A stretch of 64,000 bases of DNA from Rhizobacter sp. AJA081-3 (GCF_017795745.1 NZ_CP059067.1:3782001-3846000); one strand, 5' to 3'; counted from the stretch's first letter, positions 9,325 to 18,860 are shown. Numbers and translations: made by a program. The notes: a model not told the origin generated them from the sequence alone.

Positions 9325-10400
9325 GCCGAAGGCTGGCCTGCGCGACGCGCGCGCACCGCCTGCGCCAGGCCCTGCAGCACCGGCACCGTCTGGGCGAAGC
9401 CGATGCAGGCATCGGTGATCGACACGCCGGGCTGCAGCGCCACGCCGGGCTGCAGGTCCTGCCGGCCTTCCTGGAGGTGGCTCTCGATCATCACGCCGGT
9501 GATGCGGCGCTCGCCGGCAGCGATCTGCGCCGCCACGTCCTGCGCCACCTCGATCTGCCTACGGTACTGCTTGCTGCTGTTGCCGTGCGAGACGTCGATC
9601 ATCACCTGCTCGCGCAGCCCCGCGCTGCGCAGCGTGTCGCAAGCCGCGGCCACATGCGCCGCGTCGTAGTTGGGCGACTTGCCGCCACGCAGGATGACAT
9701 GGCAGTCGTCGTTGCCGCGCGTCTCGAAGATCGCCGCCACGCCCATCTTCGTCATGCCCATGAAGGCGTGGGGCGCGCGTGCAGCGAGGATGGCATCGGC
9801 CGCCACCTTGATGCTGCCGTCGGTGCCGTTCTTGAAGCCGACCGGGCAGCTCAGGCCCGAGGCGAGCTGGCGGTGGCTCTGGCTCTCCGTCGTGCGCGCG
9901 CCGATCGCCCCCCAGGCGACCAGGTCGGAGATGTACTGCGGGCTGAGCAGGTCGAGGAACTCGGTGCCCAGCGGCAGCCCCAGCGTGGTCAGGTCCAGCA
10001 GCAGCCGGCGCGCCATCTCCAGGCCTTCGTTGATGGCGAAGCTGCCATCCAGGTGCGGGTCGTTGATGTAGCCCTTCCAGCCGACGGTGGTGCGCGGCTT
10101 CTCGAAGTAGGCGCGCATCACGATCAGCAGGTCGCCGGCCAGTTCGTCGGCGACGGCCTTCAGGCGGCGGCCGTAGTCGATGGCCTGGTCGTGGTCGTGG
10201 ATCGAGCAAGGCCCGACGACGACGATCAGCCGGTCGTCGCGACCGTGCAGCACGTCGGCGATGGCGCGGCGGCTGCGCTCGACGAGTTCGAGCGTGTCGT
10301 CGCGCAGCGGCACGCGCTCCTGCAGCAGGGCCGGGTTGATCAGCGGTCGCACGGCGCCGATGCGCACGTCGTCGATGCGGGTGGTGTCCAGGGTCTTCAT
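9321..10400 (-). CDS. aroG: 3-deoxy-7-phosphoheptulonate (DAHP) synthase, class I
   Basis: 359 residues, the usual size of AroF/G/H enzymes. It catalyses condensation of phosphoenolpyruvate and erythrose 4-phosphate, the first step of the shikimate pathway, in the cytoplasm. Family signatures are clear: VVGPCSIHD, the substrate-binding KPRTTVGWKG, GTEFLDLLSPQY, ARTTESQSHR, GFKNGTDG and the metal-site region DVSHGNSSKQ. The ATG at 10400 (MKTLDTTR) was chosen over an upstream extension because it matches family length and N-terminal pattern; the ribosome site is weak. The isozyme (Phe-, Tyr- or Trp-sensitive) cannot be decided by eye. The convergent stop overlaps the metalloprotease gene. Confidence 0.95.
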   Translation of the reverse strand: MKTLDTTRIDDVRIGAVRPLINPALLQERVPLRDDTLELVERSRRAIADVLHGRDDRLIVVVGPCSIHDHDQAIDYGRRLKAVADELAGDLLIVMRAYFEKPRTTVGWKGYINDPHLDGSFAINEGLEMARRLLLDLTTLGLPLGTEFLDLLSPQYISDLVAWGAIGARTTESQSHRQLASGLSCPVGFKNGTDGSIKVAADAILAARAPHAFMGMTKMGVAAIFETRGNDDCHVILRGGKSPNYDAAHVAAACDTLRSAGLREQVMIDVSHGNSSKQYRRQIEVAQDVAAQIAAGERRITGVMIESHLQEGRQDLQPGVALQPGVSITDACIGFAQTVPVLQGLAQAVRARRAGQPSA

Positions 10401-10464
10401 GGGATGGGGTTCAAGGCCCGTCAACAGACGGAGAACGCGCGATTCTGCGCCACGCGCAACGGGC

Positions 10465-12117
10465 TCAGCGCTCGAACGAGGTGACACGGACGGCCAGAGG
10501 CGGCGGTTGCCATTGGTAGTCGGGGTTGAGCACATCGCGCGCCGCGTCGCGACCGTTCCAGCGCAGGCCCATCAGTTCAGCCACCGTCCACGCGGCCCAG
10601 TCGGCGCGGAACGGCTGCTCGGCCACCTGCGACGACAGGCCTTCGCTGCGCCACACCAGCGCTGGAATGCGATAGCCCGCCGCGGTGCTAGCGCTGTGGC
10701 CGACACGATCCAGCTCATGGCCGACCTCCTGCCCATGGTCAGCGAGGTACAGCCAGGCACCACGGCCGCCCACGCCCACGCTGTCGCGCAATTGCCCGAA
10801 GAGATCCGAGAGTACGCCGTCGTGGTAGCGCAGCGCTGCGTCGTATTCGCGGCGGGCCTCGCGTGTCCACGCCGATCGGCCTGCGCGGCGCAAGGAATGC
10901 TCGACATCGTCCTGGACGCCGGCGAAAGGGTTGGCGCCGGCCGGCCGGCGCAGCCGGTAATGCGGATGCGCGCCCATCAGGTGCACCACGATCAGCTTGC
11001 GCGGCGCCGGGTCGCGCGACGCGATGCCGACTTCGTCGATCAGTTCGCCGTCCAGCGAATCGCCGCTGCGGCCGGGGCGGCGATTGATCATCGTTGCACG
11101 ATCTGCCAGCTGCGCATAGTGCTGCTCGACAGCCATGTCGTCCTGGTTGCCGATCCACCAGACCTTGTAGCCGGCAGCTCGGGCCAGTGCGAGCAGGTGC
11201 GGCGCATCGGCGCCGTGCGCCTGGCCGAAGCGAAACAGGCCGCGCAGCGATGGCAGCGTGCTCGCGTCGGCCGACCAGGCATTGCGAATCACGCCGAAAT
11301 CGTCGCCCAGAGCTGCCTTGACTGCCGCCAGCCGTGGCGTGGTGTCGCGCGGATAGCCGTAGATGCCGAGGTTGTCGCGGTTGATGCTCTCGCCGATCAC
11401 CAGCATCACGGTGGACGCGCCCTGGAAGGTGACGGTCGGAGCGGCATGGCGGGCAGATTCGAGCAGGCGCTGATTGGCCTGGGACTGCTGCGACCAGCCG
11501 TCGCGCAGGCGGTTGGCATCGTCCACCCATTTCGTCCAGTACAGCGTGGGGTGCAAGCGCCGCCAAGGCTTGCTGGCGTGTGCAAGCGCGGAGACCAGCA
11601 CCAGCAGCACCAGCGCGTACCTGCAAGCCCGGTGCGAGGGCCGCCAGGCTGCAGCACCGGCCGGCCAGCGCGCCGCACGGCGCAGTGCCAGCGCCAGCAG
11701 CGTCGCCGCAGCCAGCACCAGAGTCGCGCGCCAGAGCATGTCGGGCGCGTTCTGCCAGAGATACTCGAGGCTCTCGCGAGTCTGCGTGTTCGACATCGCG
11801 CCGAGCACCATCGAGTTGTTGGGCGCGGCGACATAGCGATCCCACAGATAGTCGCGTACGGCACCGTCGATCACGAACCCCATCGCCAACGGCCACGCGC
11901 ACAGCGCACGCAGCCGGTGCAGCGCCTCCGTGCGAATTGGCCAGGCCACCCAGACGAGCAGAGGCAGTGCCAGCGCTGCCATCTGGACCGCGTGGCGCCC
12001 GTCGTGCCCGAGGGCGATGAACAGCGCCAGAATCATTGCCACGACCACCGGCGCAGCGCCCATGGCCCGTCGGCCTTGGGCACCCCACGGTTCGAGCTGC
12101 TGGGTGAACGGTGTCAT
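10465..12117 (-). CDS. phosphoethanolamine transferase-like inner-membrane enzyme (EptA/CptA, sulfatase fold)
   Basis: 550 residues. The N-terminal ~190 residues hold several transmembrane helices and a periplasmic sulfatase/alkaline-phosphatase-type domain follows. Recognisable pieces are VMLVIGESINRDNLGIYGY (metal-site Glu), the nucleophile loop ADASTLPSLRG with a candidate catalytic Thr, KLIVVHLMGAHPHY, and YLADHGQEVGH. Family members move phosphoethanolamine from phosphatidylethanolamine onto lipid A or core heptose, altering surface charge and polymyxin resistance. The acceptor here is not predictable. ATG 12117 was chosen because a longer frame to 12177 adds a non-family N-terminus. It is separated from aroG by 64 bp and is probably independent of it. 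Confidence 0.85.
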   Translation of the reverse strand: MTPFTQQLEPWGAQGRRAMGAAPVVVAMILALFIALGHDGRHAVQMAALALPLLVWVAWPIRTEALHRLRALCAWPLAMGFVIDGAVRDYLWDRYVAAPNNSMVLGAMSNTQTRESLEYLWQNAPDMLWRATLVLAAATLLALALRRAARWPAGAAAWRPSHRACRYALVLLVLVSALAHASKPWRRLHPTLYWTKWVDDANRLRDGWSQQSQANQRLLESARHAAPTVTFQGASTVMLVIGESINRDNLGIYGYPRDTTPRLAAVKAALGDDFGVIRNAWSADASTLPSLRGLFRFGQAHGADAPHLLALARAAGYKVWWIGNQDDMAVEQHYAQLADRATMINRRPGRSGDSLDGELIDEVGIASRDPAPRKLIVVHLMGAHPHYRLRRPAGANPFAGVQDDVEHSLRRAGRSAWTREARREYDAALRYHDGVLSDLFGQLRDSVGVGGRGAWLYLADHGQEVGHELDRVGHSASTAAGYRIPALVWRSEGLSSQVAEQPFRADWAAWTVAELMGLRWNGRDAARDVLNPDYQWQPPPLAVRVTSFER

Positions 12118-12243
12118 GGCTTGCCGCAAAAATTGCGCGCGATTCTGCCAGCCGCGATATCCACTTCGCCAGCACACGGTGTTTACCCGTGGGAGATGTC
12201 CGCGCCGTCTGCCCGTGGCGCGCAGATCGTGATGCGGGGGATC

Positions 12244-13230
12244 TCAGGGCAGGGAAATCACGACGTTGCCGACGGCGCGGCCGCTTTCGACGAGTTCATG
12301 CGCCTGCACGATCTGCGCGAGCGGCAGGCGCTGCGCGATCAGGTGCTGCAGCGCGCCGCGGCGCAGAAAGCCATTGAGCGTGGCCACGACACGCTCGCGA
12401 TCGGCAGCGTCGAGGTTGTAGACGATGAAGAAGCGCAGGTTCAGGTTCTTCACGATCAGCGGGAAGAAGGGCAGCGTGAACTCGCCCCGGCCGCTGCCGT
12501 AGACGACGAGGTCGCCGCCGGCACGCAGCAGCTCCAGGTCGAGCGCCGCATTGGCCGCCACATCGACCTCGATGATGCGATCCACGCCGCGGCCCGCCGT
12601 GGCCTCGCGCACCTGCTCGGCGACGTTCTGCGTGCGGTAGTCGATCACCGTGTCGGCGCCGGCGGCCCGGGCGATCTCACCCTTGGCCGCGCTGCTCACC
12701 GTGGCGAGCACCGCAGTGGCGCCGAGCAGCTTGGCGAACTGCACCGCGTAGTGGCCGACCGCCCCGGCGCCGCCGGCCACCAGCACCGCCTGCCCGGCCA
12801 CACCGCCGCCCGTCAGCACCGCGTGCAGCGCCGTCAGCGCGGGGATGCCCAGGCAGGCGCCGGCTTCGTCGCTCGTGCCTTCGGGCAGCACGACGGCCTG
12901 GCGCGCGGGCAGCACGACGAACTGCGCGGCGGTGCCGAAGGCGCGGCCCCAGGCGGCGTTCCAGACCCACACGCGCTCGCCCAGGCGCGCGGCCGGCACG
13001 CCCTCGCCCACCGCGTCGATCACGCCCATGCCGTCGCTGTGCGGCACGATGCGCGGGAAGGCCAGCAGCTTGCTGCGCAGGCCGGCGCGCGACTTCACGT
13101 CCGAGGGGTTCACACCCGACCAGCGCAGGCGCACCCGCACCTCGCCCGGGCCAGGCTGCGGGTCGGGCAGTTCGGCGACTTGCAGCACCTCGGCGGCGGC
13201 GCCTGTGCGTTCGTAGAAAGCGGCTTGCAT
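12244..13230 (-). CDS. NADPH:quinone oxidoreductase-type medium-chain reductase
   Basis: 328 residues from ATG 13230 (MQAAFYERTG, the typical start of this family). The GroES-like N-terminal half (LPDPQPGPGEVRVRLRWSGVNPSDVK) is followed by a Rossmann domain with the dinucleotide loop VAGGAGAVGHYAVQFAKLLGA, then YGSGRGEF and a C-terminal lobe. It lacks the Cys/His set that binds the structural zinc of alcohol dehydrogenases, as expected for zinc-independent quinone reductases. It would reduce quinones or related electrophiles with NADPH in the cytoplasm; the substrate is unknown. It appears to be a single-gene unit, 126 bp from the eptA-like gene, and is divergent from the subtilase gene across a 213-bp gap in which I see no RNA gene. 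Confidence 0.88.
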   Translation of the reverse strand: MQAAFYERTGAAAEVLQVAELPDPQPGPGEVRVRLRWSGVNPSDVKSRAGLRSKLLAFPRIVPHSDGMGVIDAVGEGVPAARLGERVWVWNAAWGRAFGTAAQFVVLPARQAVVLPEGTSDEAGACLGIPALTALHAVLTGGGVAGQAVLVAGGAGAVGHYAVQFAKLLGATAVLATVSSAAKGEIARAAGADTVIDYRTQNVAEQVREATAGRGVDRIIEVDVAANAALDLELLRAGGDLVVYGSGRGEFTLPFFPLIVKNLNLRFFIVYNLDAADRERVVATLNGFLRRGALQHLIAQRLPLAQIVQAHELVESGRAVGNVVISLP

Positions 13231-13443
13231 GGGAATCCCGCGGATGAGTGAGGCGAGATTCTGCGGCATGCACCGCGCGTGCCCTGCTTCACGAAAGTGG
13301 CGCTCAAGTTGCGGCCGACCGTGCCGAGCGTCCGGAACGCCCGGCCTGGACGCGGTTTTTGCACGCCAACTGGGTCACGCGCACAGATGGAACCCCCACC
13401 TGTATCGAGGTGTTGCTGCGATGCTTCGTTATCCGCACCAGAA

Positions 13444-15714
13444 ATGACCTCCATGGCCTCGCTCTCCCGCTTCATCGGCATCGTCGAACGCGCCACTCGG
13501 CATGCCGTGCTGTCCGCCGCACTGCTGGGCACTGCCCTGTCGGCCTCGGCGCAGACCAACTCGACCAAGATCGCCCGTGACCTGCAGCCGGTGCTGACCG
13601 CCGCCACCACGCCGGCGATCAACTGGGCGCGCGACATCAACGGCCGCCGCTACGTGAAGGTGCTGATCGTCAGCAACAGCGACGATGCCGAACTCGCTGC
13701 GCTGCGCTCGGCGGTGATGTCCGCAGGCGGCTCCATCTATTACCGCTACAGCTCGGTGCTCGCGCTGGCTGCGCTGGTGCCGGCCGACAAGGTCGGCGGC
13801 CTGGCCGCGCGCGCCGACGTGCAGAGCATCTCGCCGAATCGCCTGATGACGCGCTCGGCCAGCACTGTCGAGAGCGTGAGCGGCACGGCCGCCATCCGCA
13901 ACACCGGCACCACCTCGTACAGCAGCATCACCGGCTACAGCGGCAAGGGCATCGGCATCGCCGTGCTCGACTCGGGCATCTCGTGGCAGCACGCCAACTT
14001 CGCCGGCGATGGTGCCGGCGAGAGCCGCGTGCGCGAGTCGGTGAACTTCACCAAGGCCGGCGATGCGGTGCGCGCCGGCGTGACCGACTGGACGCCGGGC
14101 ATCGACGTCTCCGGCACGCTGAACCCGGCCAGCCCGACGATGCAGACCTACCTGGGCAAGATCCAGAACGGCTTCGCCCCGAAGGCCGACCGCTACGGCC
14201 ACGGCTCGCACGTGGCCGCCGTCGCAGCCGGCCGCGGCACCTACCAGGCGGTGGACACCACCGGCATCGCGCCGAACGCGAACCTGTTCGACGTGCGCGT
14301 GCTCGACGACAACGGCTACGGCCAGCTCTCCGACGTGCTCGCCGGCCTGGACTGGGTGCTGTACTACGGCAAGTTCAAGAACATCCGCATCATCAACATC
14401 AGCCTGGGTGCCGACTCGACCGAGTCCTACGAGACCGACCCGCTGGCGCGCGCCGTGCGCAATGCCGTGGCGCAGGGCATGGTGGTGGTGGTGGCGGCCG
14501 GCAACTTCGGCGTCAATGGCGCCGGCCAGCAGACCTACGGCAGCATCAGCTCGCCGGGCCACGAGCCGAGCGCGCTGACCGTCGGCGCCGTCAACCTGAA
14601 GGGCACGATCAGCCGCAAGGACGACATCGTCACCAACTTCAGCTCGCGCGGCCCGACACGCGGCTCGCGCATCGACGCCAGCGGCGTGCGCCAGTACGAC
14701 CAGATCATCAAGCCCGACCTGGTGGCGCCGGGCAACAAGATCGTCGGCCCGCTCGCCGAGGACACGGCTGCTGCCGGTGGCGCCTGGAATTCGCTCGCCT
14801 CGCGTTATGCGGATCTCTCCAAGGTCAGCGGCGCGACGCAGACGCAGGACCACTCGCTGATGATGCTCAGCGGCACCTCGATTGCCGCCCCGGTGGTCAG
14901 CGGCGCGGTGGCGCTGATGCTGGAAGCCAACGCCGGCCTCACGCCGCCGATGGTCAAGGCCATCCTGCAGTACACCGCGCAGGTGCTGCCCAATGCCAAC
15001 CTCGCGCAACAGGGCGCGGGCCTGCTCAACGTCGACGGCGCGGTGCGCCTCGCGGCCGCGATCCGCAACGACATGTACCGCCGGGTCGTCACCGACGGCG
15101 GCAGCATCCCGGCCGGCGAGTCGCTGCTGTGGTGGTCGGGCGCGACGCTGCCGGCGCCGAGCTCGGTGATCAATGGCGAGACGGTGCCCTGGGGGCGCCT
15201 CGTGTTCGCCGGCGGCAACCGCATCGTCACCGGCGAAGCCTTGTTCAAGCAGTGGCAGCCCTGGTACGACCCGCGCATCCAGTGGGTGCGCAAGAGCGTC
15301 AAGAAGCTGACCGTTCGCTACTGGCCGAACACCAGCAACACCTACCCGATGGCGGTGATGTCGGCACCCGCGCCGAACATGTCGCTGATGACGCCGGGCG
15401 TGGTCTCGATGGTCGAGCTGGCCGGCACCTCGTCGCTGACCGGCAAGACCGGCCTGTTCATCCCGGCAGCGACGCTGTCGTCGTGGCTGTCCAGCGGCAA
15501 GACGCTCGCACAGGGCATCGTGATCAGCGAAGGCATCGTCATCAGCGAAGGCATCGTGATCAGCGAGGGCATCGTCATCAGCGAAGGGCTGGTGATCAGC
15601 GAGGGCCTGGTGATCAGCGAAGGCATTGTCATCAGCGAGGGGCTGGTCATCAGCGAAGCCGGCACCACGAAGCCGGGCAACCCGCGCGAGAAGCTGGTGA
15701 GCGGCGAGCCCTGA
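13444..15714 (+). CDS. secreted subtilisin-like serine protease with C-terminal hexapeptide repeats
   Basis: 756 residues from ATG 13444 (ATG 13453 is equally possible; neither has a good ribosome site). A signal peptide of about 37 residues ends at ASAQ. An I9-like inhibitory stretch is followed by an S8 catalytic domain with Asp176 (VLDSGI), His253 (GHGSH) and Ser479 (GTSIAAP). The usual HGTH is HGSH. After a beta-rich region (about 545-690), the C-terminus carries eight consecutive six-residue units of the form G-I/L-V-I-S-E (about 691-738) and a short hydrophilic tail. A strong hairpin terminator follows at 15744. It is an extracellular or surface protease with unknown substrate; the repeats may be a stalk or surface anchor. 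Confidence 0.92.
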   Translation: MTSMASLSRFIGIVERATRHAVLSAALLGTALSASAQTNSTKIARDLQPVLTAATTPAINWARDINGRRYVKVLIVSNSDDAELAALRSAVMSAGGSIYYRYSSVLALAALVPADKVGGLAARADVQSISPNRLMTRSASTVESVSGTAAIRNTGTTSYSSITGYSGKGIGIAVLDSGISWQHANFAGDGAGESRVRESVNFTKAGDAVRAGVTDWTPGIDVSGTLNPASPTMQTYLGKIQNGFAPKADRYGHGSHVAAVAAGRGTYQAVDTTGIAPNANLFDVRVLDDNGYGQLSDVLAGLDWVLYYGKFKNIRIINISLGADSTESYETDPLARAVRNAVAQGMVVVVAAGNFGVNGAGQQTYGSISSPGHEPSALTVGAVNLKGTISRKDDIVTNFSSRGPTRGSRIDASGVRQYDQIIKPDLVAPGNKIVGPLAEDTAAAGGAWNSLASRYADLSKVSGATQTQDHSLMMLSGTSIAAPVVSGAVALMLEANAGLTPPMVKAILQYTAQVLPNANLAQQGAGLLNVDGAVRLAAAIRNDMYRRVVTDGGSIPAGESLLWWSGATLPAPSSVINGETVPWGRLVFAGGNRIVTGEALFKQWQPWYDPRIQWVRKSVKKLTVRYWPNTSNTYPMAVMSAPAPNMSLMTPGVVSMVELAGTSSLTGKTGLFIPAATLSSWLSSGKTLAQGIVISEGIVISEGIVISEGIVISEGLVISEGLVISEGIVISEGLVISEAGTTKPGNPREKLVSGEP
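15514..15657 (+). repeat. eight tandem 18-bp units encoding G-(I/L)-V-I-S-E
   Basis: Eight perfect in-frame 18-base units (15514-15531 through 15640-15657) encode GIVISE five times and GLVISE three times. Units differ only at third positions (GTG/GTC for Val, GAA/GAG for Glu) and in the Ile-to-Leu change. The variation is therefore synonymous or conservative, suggesting selection on the peptide. Copy number could change by slippage. It lies at the extreme C-terminal end of the subtilase. Confidence 0.95.
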
Positions 15715-15743
15715 GCCCAGGCTGCAACGCTCTTCTGCCACCA

Positions 15744-15772
15744 GGGGGCGGATCGCTTGTCGATCCGCCCCC
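15744..15772 (+). terminator. Rho-independent-type terminator after the subtilase gene
   Basis: A perfect 12-bp stem (15744-15755 with 15761-15772, GC-rich) closes a 5-base loop CTTGT and is followed by TTGTCGTT. It lies 30 bp after the subtilase stop codon. The T-tract is poor, so termination may be partial. Confidence 0.75.
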
Positions 15773-15956
15773 TTGTCGTTCGTCGTGGGTGTGACGCTGC
15801 CACCGGACACGCCCCTTGCACAAGCTCCCACCCCTGCTCTTCACGGCCTGGGCGCCCTATGGCGCGGCTCGCCGGGCCTGGGCCGAGCTGAGCGCGGGGC
15901 CGGCGGCACGCCACGGCCCGGTGGCCGATCCACCCGCACGACCAGGAGAGAAGACG

Positions 15957-16442
15957 ATGCCCGCACCGAAAGCCAGACCCATCCCCGAAGGCATGCATTC
16001 GCTGACCCCGCACCTCGTGTGCGACGGCGCCGCGAAGGCCATCGACTTCTACAAGGCCGCCTTCGGCGCCGTCGAGGCCATGCGCCTGCGCGGGCCCGGC
16101 GGCCGGCTGATGCACGCCGCGCTGCGCATCGGCGACTCGGCCTTGATGCTGGTCGACGAGTTCCCGGAGATGGGCTCGGTCGGCCCCCAGGCGCTCAAGG
16201 GCTCGCCGGTGACCCTGCACCTGTTCGTGCCCGACGTCGACGCCACGATGGCGCAGGCCGAGCGCGCCGGCGCCACGGTGACGATGCCTGCGCAGGACAT
16301 GTTCTGGGGCGATCGCTACGGCCAGCTGACCGACCCGTTCGGCCACCGCTGGTCGGTCGCCACGCACCTGCAGGACCTGACGCCCGAGCAGATCCAGGCC
16401 AACTTCGCGAAGATGCCGCCGGCGATGGAATGCGGGCAGTGA
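15957..16442 (+). CDS. VOC-family (glyoxalase/PhnB-like) protein
   Basis: 161 residues from ATG 15957, with AGGAG about 9 bases upstream. A glyoxalase-fold betaalphabeta repeat starts at LTPHLVCDGAAKAIDFYKAAFGA and ends with LTDPFGHRWSVATH, the pattern of PhnB/YdfH-like VOC proteins. Most such proteins are uncharacterised, and metal dependence or substrate cannot be read from sequence. It is monocistronic and convergent with the molybdenum hydroxylase large-subunit gene, with only 3 bp between the stops. A promoter is presumably in 15773-15956, where I see no other gene. Confidence 0.85.
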   Translation: MPAPKARPIPEGMHSLTPHLVCDGAAKAIDFYKAAFGAVEAMRLRGPGGRLMHAALRIGDSALMLVDEFPEMGSVGPQALKGSPVTLHLFVPDVDATMAQAERAGATVTMPAQDMFWGDRYGQLTDPFGHRWSVATHLQDLTPEQIQANFAKMPPAMECGQ

Positions 16443-16445
16443 AGG

Positions 16446-18860
16446 CTAGATCTTCCCCAGCGCGCGCAGGATCTTCTCCGGCGTGATCGGCTGCGAGGAC
16501 ACGCGTGCGCCGAAGGGCGCGAGCGCGTCGTTGATCGCGTTCATCACCGCGCCCGGCGCGCCGGCGGTGCCGGCCTCGCCGGCCCCCTTGGCACCGAGCT
16601 GCGAGCTGCGCGTGGGCGACTGCACGTGCGAGACGACGATGTCGGGCATCTCGCCGGCCATGGGCACCAGGTAGTCGGCCATGTTGCCGTTGCGCAGCGT
16701 GCCGTCTTCGCTGTACAGGCACTCCTCGAACAGCGCGCCGCCGATGCCCTGCACGATGGCGCCGCGCATCTGCTCGTCCACCAGCATCGGGTTGATGACG
16801 CGGCCGCAGTCCTCCACCGCCCAGTGCTTGAGCAGCTTCACGAAGCCGGTGTCGACGTCGACTTCCACGTGGCTGACCTGCACGCCATTGGTGAAGATGA
16901 AGGGGTAGTCGCGCTGCGCGTAGTGGCGCGTGACCATCAGCTCGGGCGTGAAGGTCTTCGGCAGCGTGTCGGAGCGGAAGTAGGCGATGCGGCCGAGTTC
17001 GGCCAGATCGAGCAGGCGTTCGTTCGTGCGCGCATCGACCACCGCGCCGCGGTGCAGCTTGAGGCCGGACCGCTCGCGCTGCAGGATCGCCTCGGCGGTG
17101 GCGAGGATGTTCTCGCGCAGCACCAGCCCGGCCTGCAGCACCGCCTCGCCGCCGATGCCGGCGCCGCGCGAAGCCCAGGTGCCGCCGCCATAGGGCGTGG
17201 CGTCGGTATCGCCGGTGACCACGCGCACACGGTCGATGCCCACGCCCACCGCGTCGGCGGCGATCTGCGCGAAGATGGCCTCGGCGCCCTGGCCCTGCTC
17301 GCCCACGCTGCTCATCACCGTGAGCACGCCGGTGGGCTCCAGGCGCAGCGTGGCGCCGTCCTGGCTGGCGATGCGCGCGCCGCCCACGCCGTAGAAGGCC
17401 GCGCTCGGATTGGTCAGCTCGATCAGCGTGGCCACGCCGATGCCACGGTAGACGTTCTGCTTGCGAAGCTGCGACTGCTCGGCGCGCAGCGCGTCGTAGT
17501 CGCACACGCGCTTCGCTTCGCGCAGGCAGGCCTCGTGCGACAGGATCTCCAGCTTGATGCCCGAGGCGCCGGTGGCCGGGTAGGCGTCGTCGGGGATGAC
17601 GTTCGCCTCGCGGATGGCGATCGGGTCCATGCCGATCTTCGCGGCGATGCCGTCCACCAGCGCCTCCGTCACCGCGCAGGCGATCGGGTGGCCCACGCCG
17701 CGGTACTGGCACGTCGGCACCTTGTTCTGGAACACCACCTTGAGCTTCGCGCGATAGGCCTTGTGCTTGTAGGGCCCGCCGGTCAGGTTGACGACCTGGT
17801 TGCCCTCGATGCCGCTGGTGCGCGGGAACATGCTGAACGGGCCGATGCCGGTCAGGTCGTCGATCTCGAAGGCAAGGATCTCGCCCGCCTTCGTCGCGGC
17901 GATGCGCGCCCGGATGCGGTGCTCACGCGCATGGATGTCGGAGACGAAGCTCTCCAGCCGGTCGGCGACGAACTTCACCGGCCGCTGCAGCAGCATGGCC
18001 AGCGCCACGGTGGCGAAGTCGTCCGGGTAGGCATGCACCTTGATGCCGAAGGATCCGCCGACGTCGCGGCAGACCACGCGCACCTGCGATTCCTGCAGTT
18101 CGAACTGGCGGCAGTACAGGTCCTGCATCATGTGCGGGGCCTGGAACGAGTGGTACACGGTGAGCTTCTGGTCACCCGGGTTCCAGTCGGCGATCTGGCA
18201 GCGTGGCTCCAGCGTCACGCCGGTGTGGCGGCCGAAGACGTAGGTCTCCTCGAACGCCACCGCGTCGGGCCGCGCGAAGGCCTCGTCGACGCCGCCGGTG
18301 TCCAGCGATCGCGTGAAACACAGGTTGTCGCCGAGTTCGGGGTGGATCAACGGCGTGGCCGGGTCGAGCGCGGTCTCGGTGTCGAGCACGGCGGGCAGCG
18401 ACTCCCACTCGACCTCGAGCAGGCCGAGCGCGTCTTCGGCGACGGCGCGCGTCTCGGCCACGATGGCGATCACCGGCTCGCCTTGCCAGGTGGCGCGCTC
18501 CAGCGCCATCGGGTACTGCGGCGCGCTCTTGATGCCCGCGAGGTGCGCCAGCGTGGCCACCCAGGGCTTGCAGATGGCTGCGATCTCGGCGCCCACCACC
18601 ACCGCGATCACGCCGGGCAGCGCCTGCGCCGCGCTGCGCTCGATGCGCGTGATGCGCATGTGCGCCACCGGCGAGCGCCAGAACACCACGTGCGCCAGGC
18701 GCGGCAGCTCGATGTCGTCGACGAACTGGCCGCGGCCCTGCGTCAGCCGGCGCACACCTTCGCGCGGGATGGCCACGCCGATGTGGCGCTGGTCCTCGGT
18801 GACGGCCGGCAGGTCGGCGCCGAGGTCGCGGCGTGTCGGGATCTCCGTGGGGTGGTTCAT
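16446..18860 (-). CDS. xanthine dehydrogenase-family molybdenum hydroxylase, large (Mo-cofactor) subunit
   Basis: 804 residues. Binds the molybdopterin cytosine dinucleotide cofactor and hydroxylates the substrate. Recognisable are the N-terminal hammerhead region (GRGQFVDDIELPRLAHVVFWRSPVAHMRI), VGGSFGIK, QYRGVGHP, SSVGEQGQGAEAIFAQIAADAVGV, YGGGTWASRG and the C-terminal GAKGAGEAG with the catalytic glutamate. It lacks the Cys-containing active-site loop AYRCSFR of true CO dehydrogenases, so a CO-oxidising role is unlikely. An N-heteroaromatic, purine or aldehyde substrate is more likely. The ATG overlaps the stop of the small-subunit gene (ATGA). It is the last gene of the M-S-L operon running leftward from 20366. 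Confidence 0.92.
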   Translation of the reverse strand: MNHPTEIPTRRDLGADLPAVTEDQRHIGVAIPREGVRRLTQGRGQFVDDIELPRLAHVVFWRSPVAHMRITRIERSAAQALPGVIAVVVGAEIAAICKPWVATLAHLAGIKSAPQYPMALERATWQGEPVIAIVAETRAVAEDALGLLEVEWESLPAVLDTETALDPATPLIHPELGDNLCFTRSLDTGGVDEAFARPDAVAFEETYVFGRHTGVTLEPRCQIADWNPGDQKLTVYHSFQAPHMMQDLYCRQFELQESQVRVVCRDVGGSFGIKVHAYPDDFATVALAMLLQRPVKFVADRLESFVSDIHAREHRIRARIAATKAGEILAFEIDDLTGIGPFSMFPRTSGIEGNQVVNLTGGPYKHKAYRAKLKVVFQNKVPTCQYRGVGHPIACAVTEALVDGIAAKIGMDPIAIREANVIPDDAYPATGASGIKLEILSHEACLREAKRVCDYDALRAEQSQLRKQNVYRGIGVATLIELTNPSAAFYGVGGARIASQDGATLRLEPTGVLTVMSSVGEQGQGAEAIFAQIAADAVGVGIDRVRVVTGDTDATPYGGGTWASRGAGIGGEAVLQAGLVLRENILATAEAILQRERSGLKLHRGAVVDARTNERLLDLAELGRIAYFRSDTLPKTFTPELMVTRHYAQRDYPFIFTNGVQVSHVEVDVDTGFVKLLKHWAVEDCGRVINPMLVDEQMRGAIVQGIGGALFEECLYSEDGTLRNGNMADYLVPMAGEMPDIVVSHVQSPTRSSQLGAKGAGEAGTAGAPGAVMNAINDALAPFGARVSSQPITPEKILRALGKI

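Noticed and set aside
10180-13251. 1023-aa plus-strand frame across DAHP synthase, eptA-like and quinone reductase genes
   Set aside because: It runs antisense through three recognisable genes and across intergenic gaps; composition is shadow-like.
15514-15657. CRISPR-like array
   Set aside because: Units are contiguous 18-mers in a reading frame with no spacers; they are protein-coding tandem repeats.
16446-18860. Aerobic CO dehydrogenase large subunit (coxL)
   Set aside because: The AYRCSFR active-site loop with its Cys is absent; the corresponding region reads QYRGVGHP, so only the broader hydroxylase family is supported.
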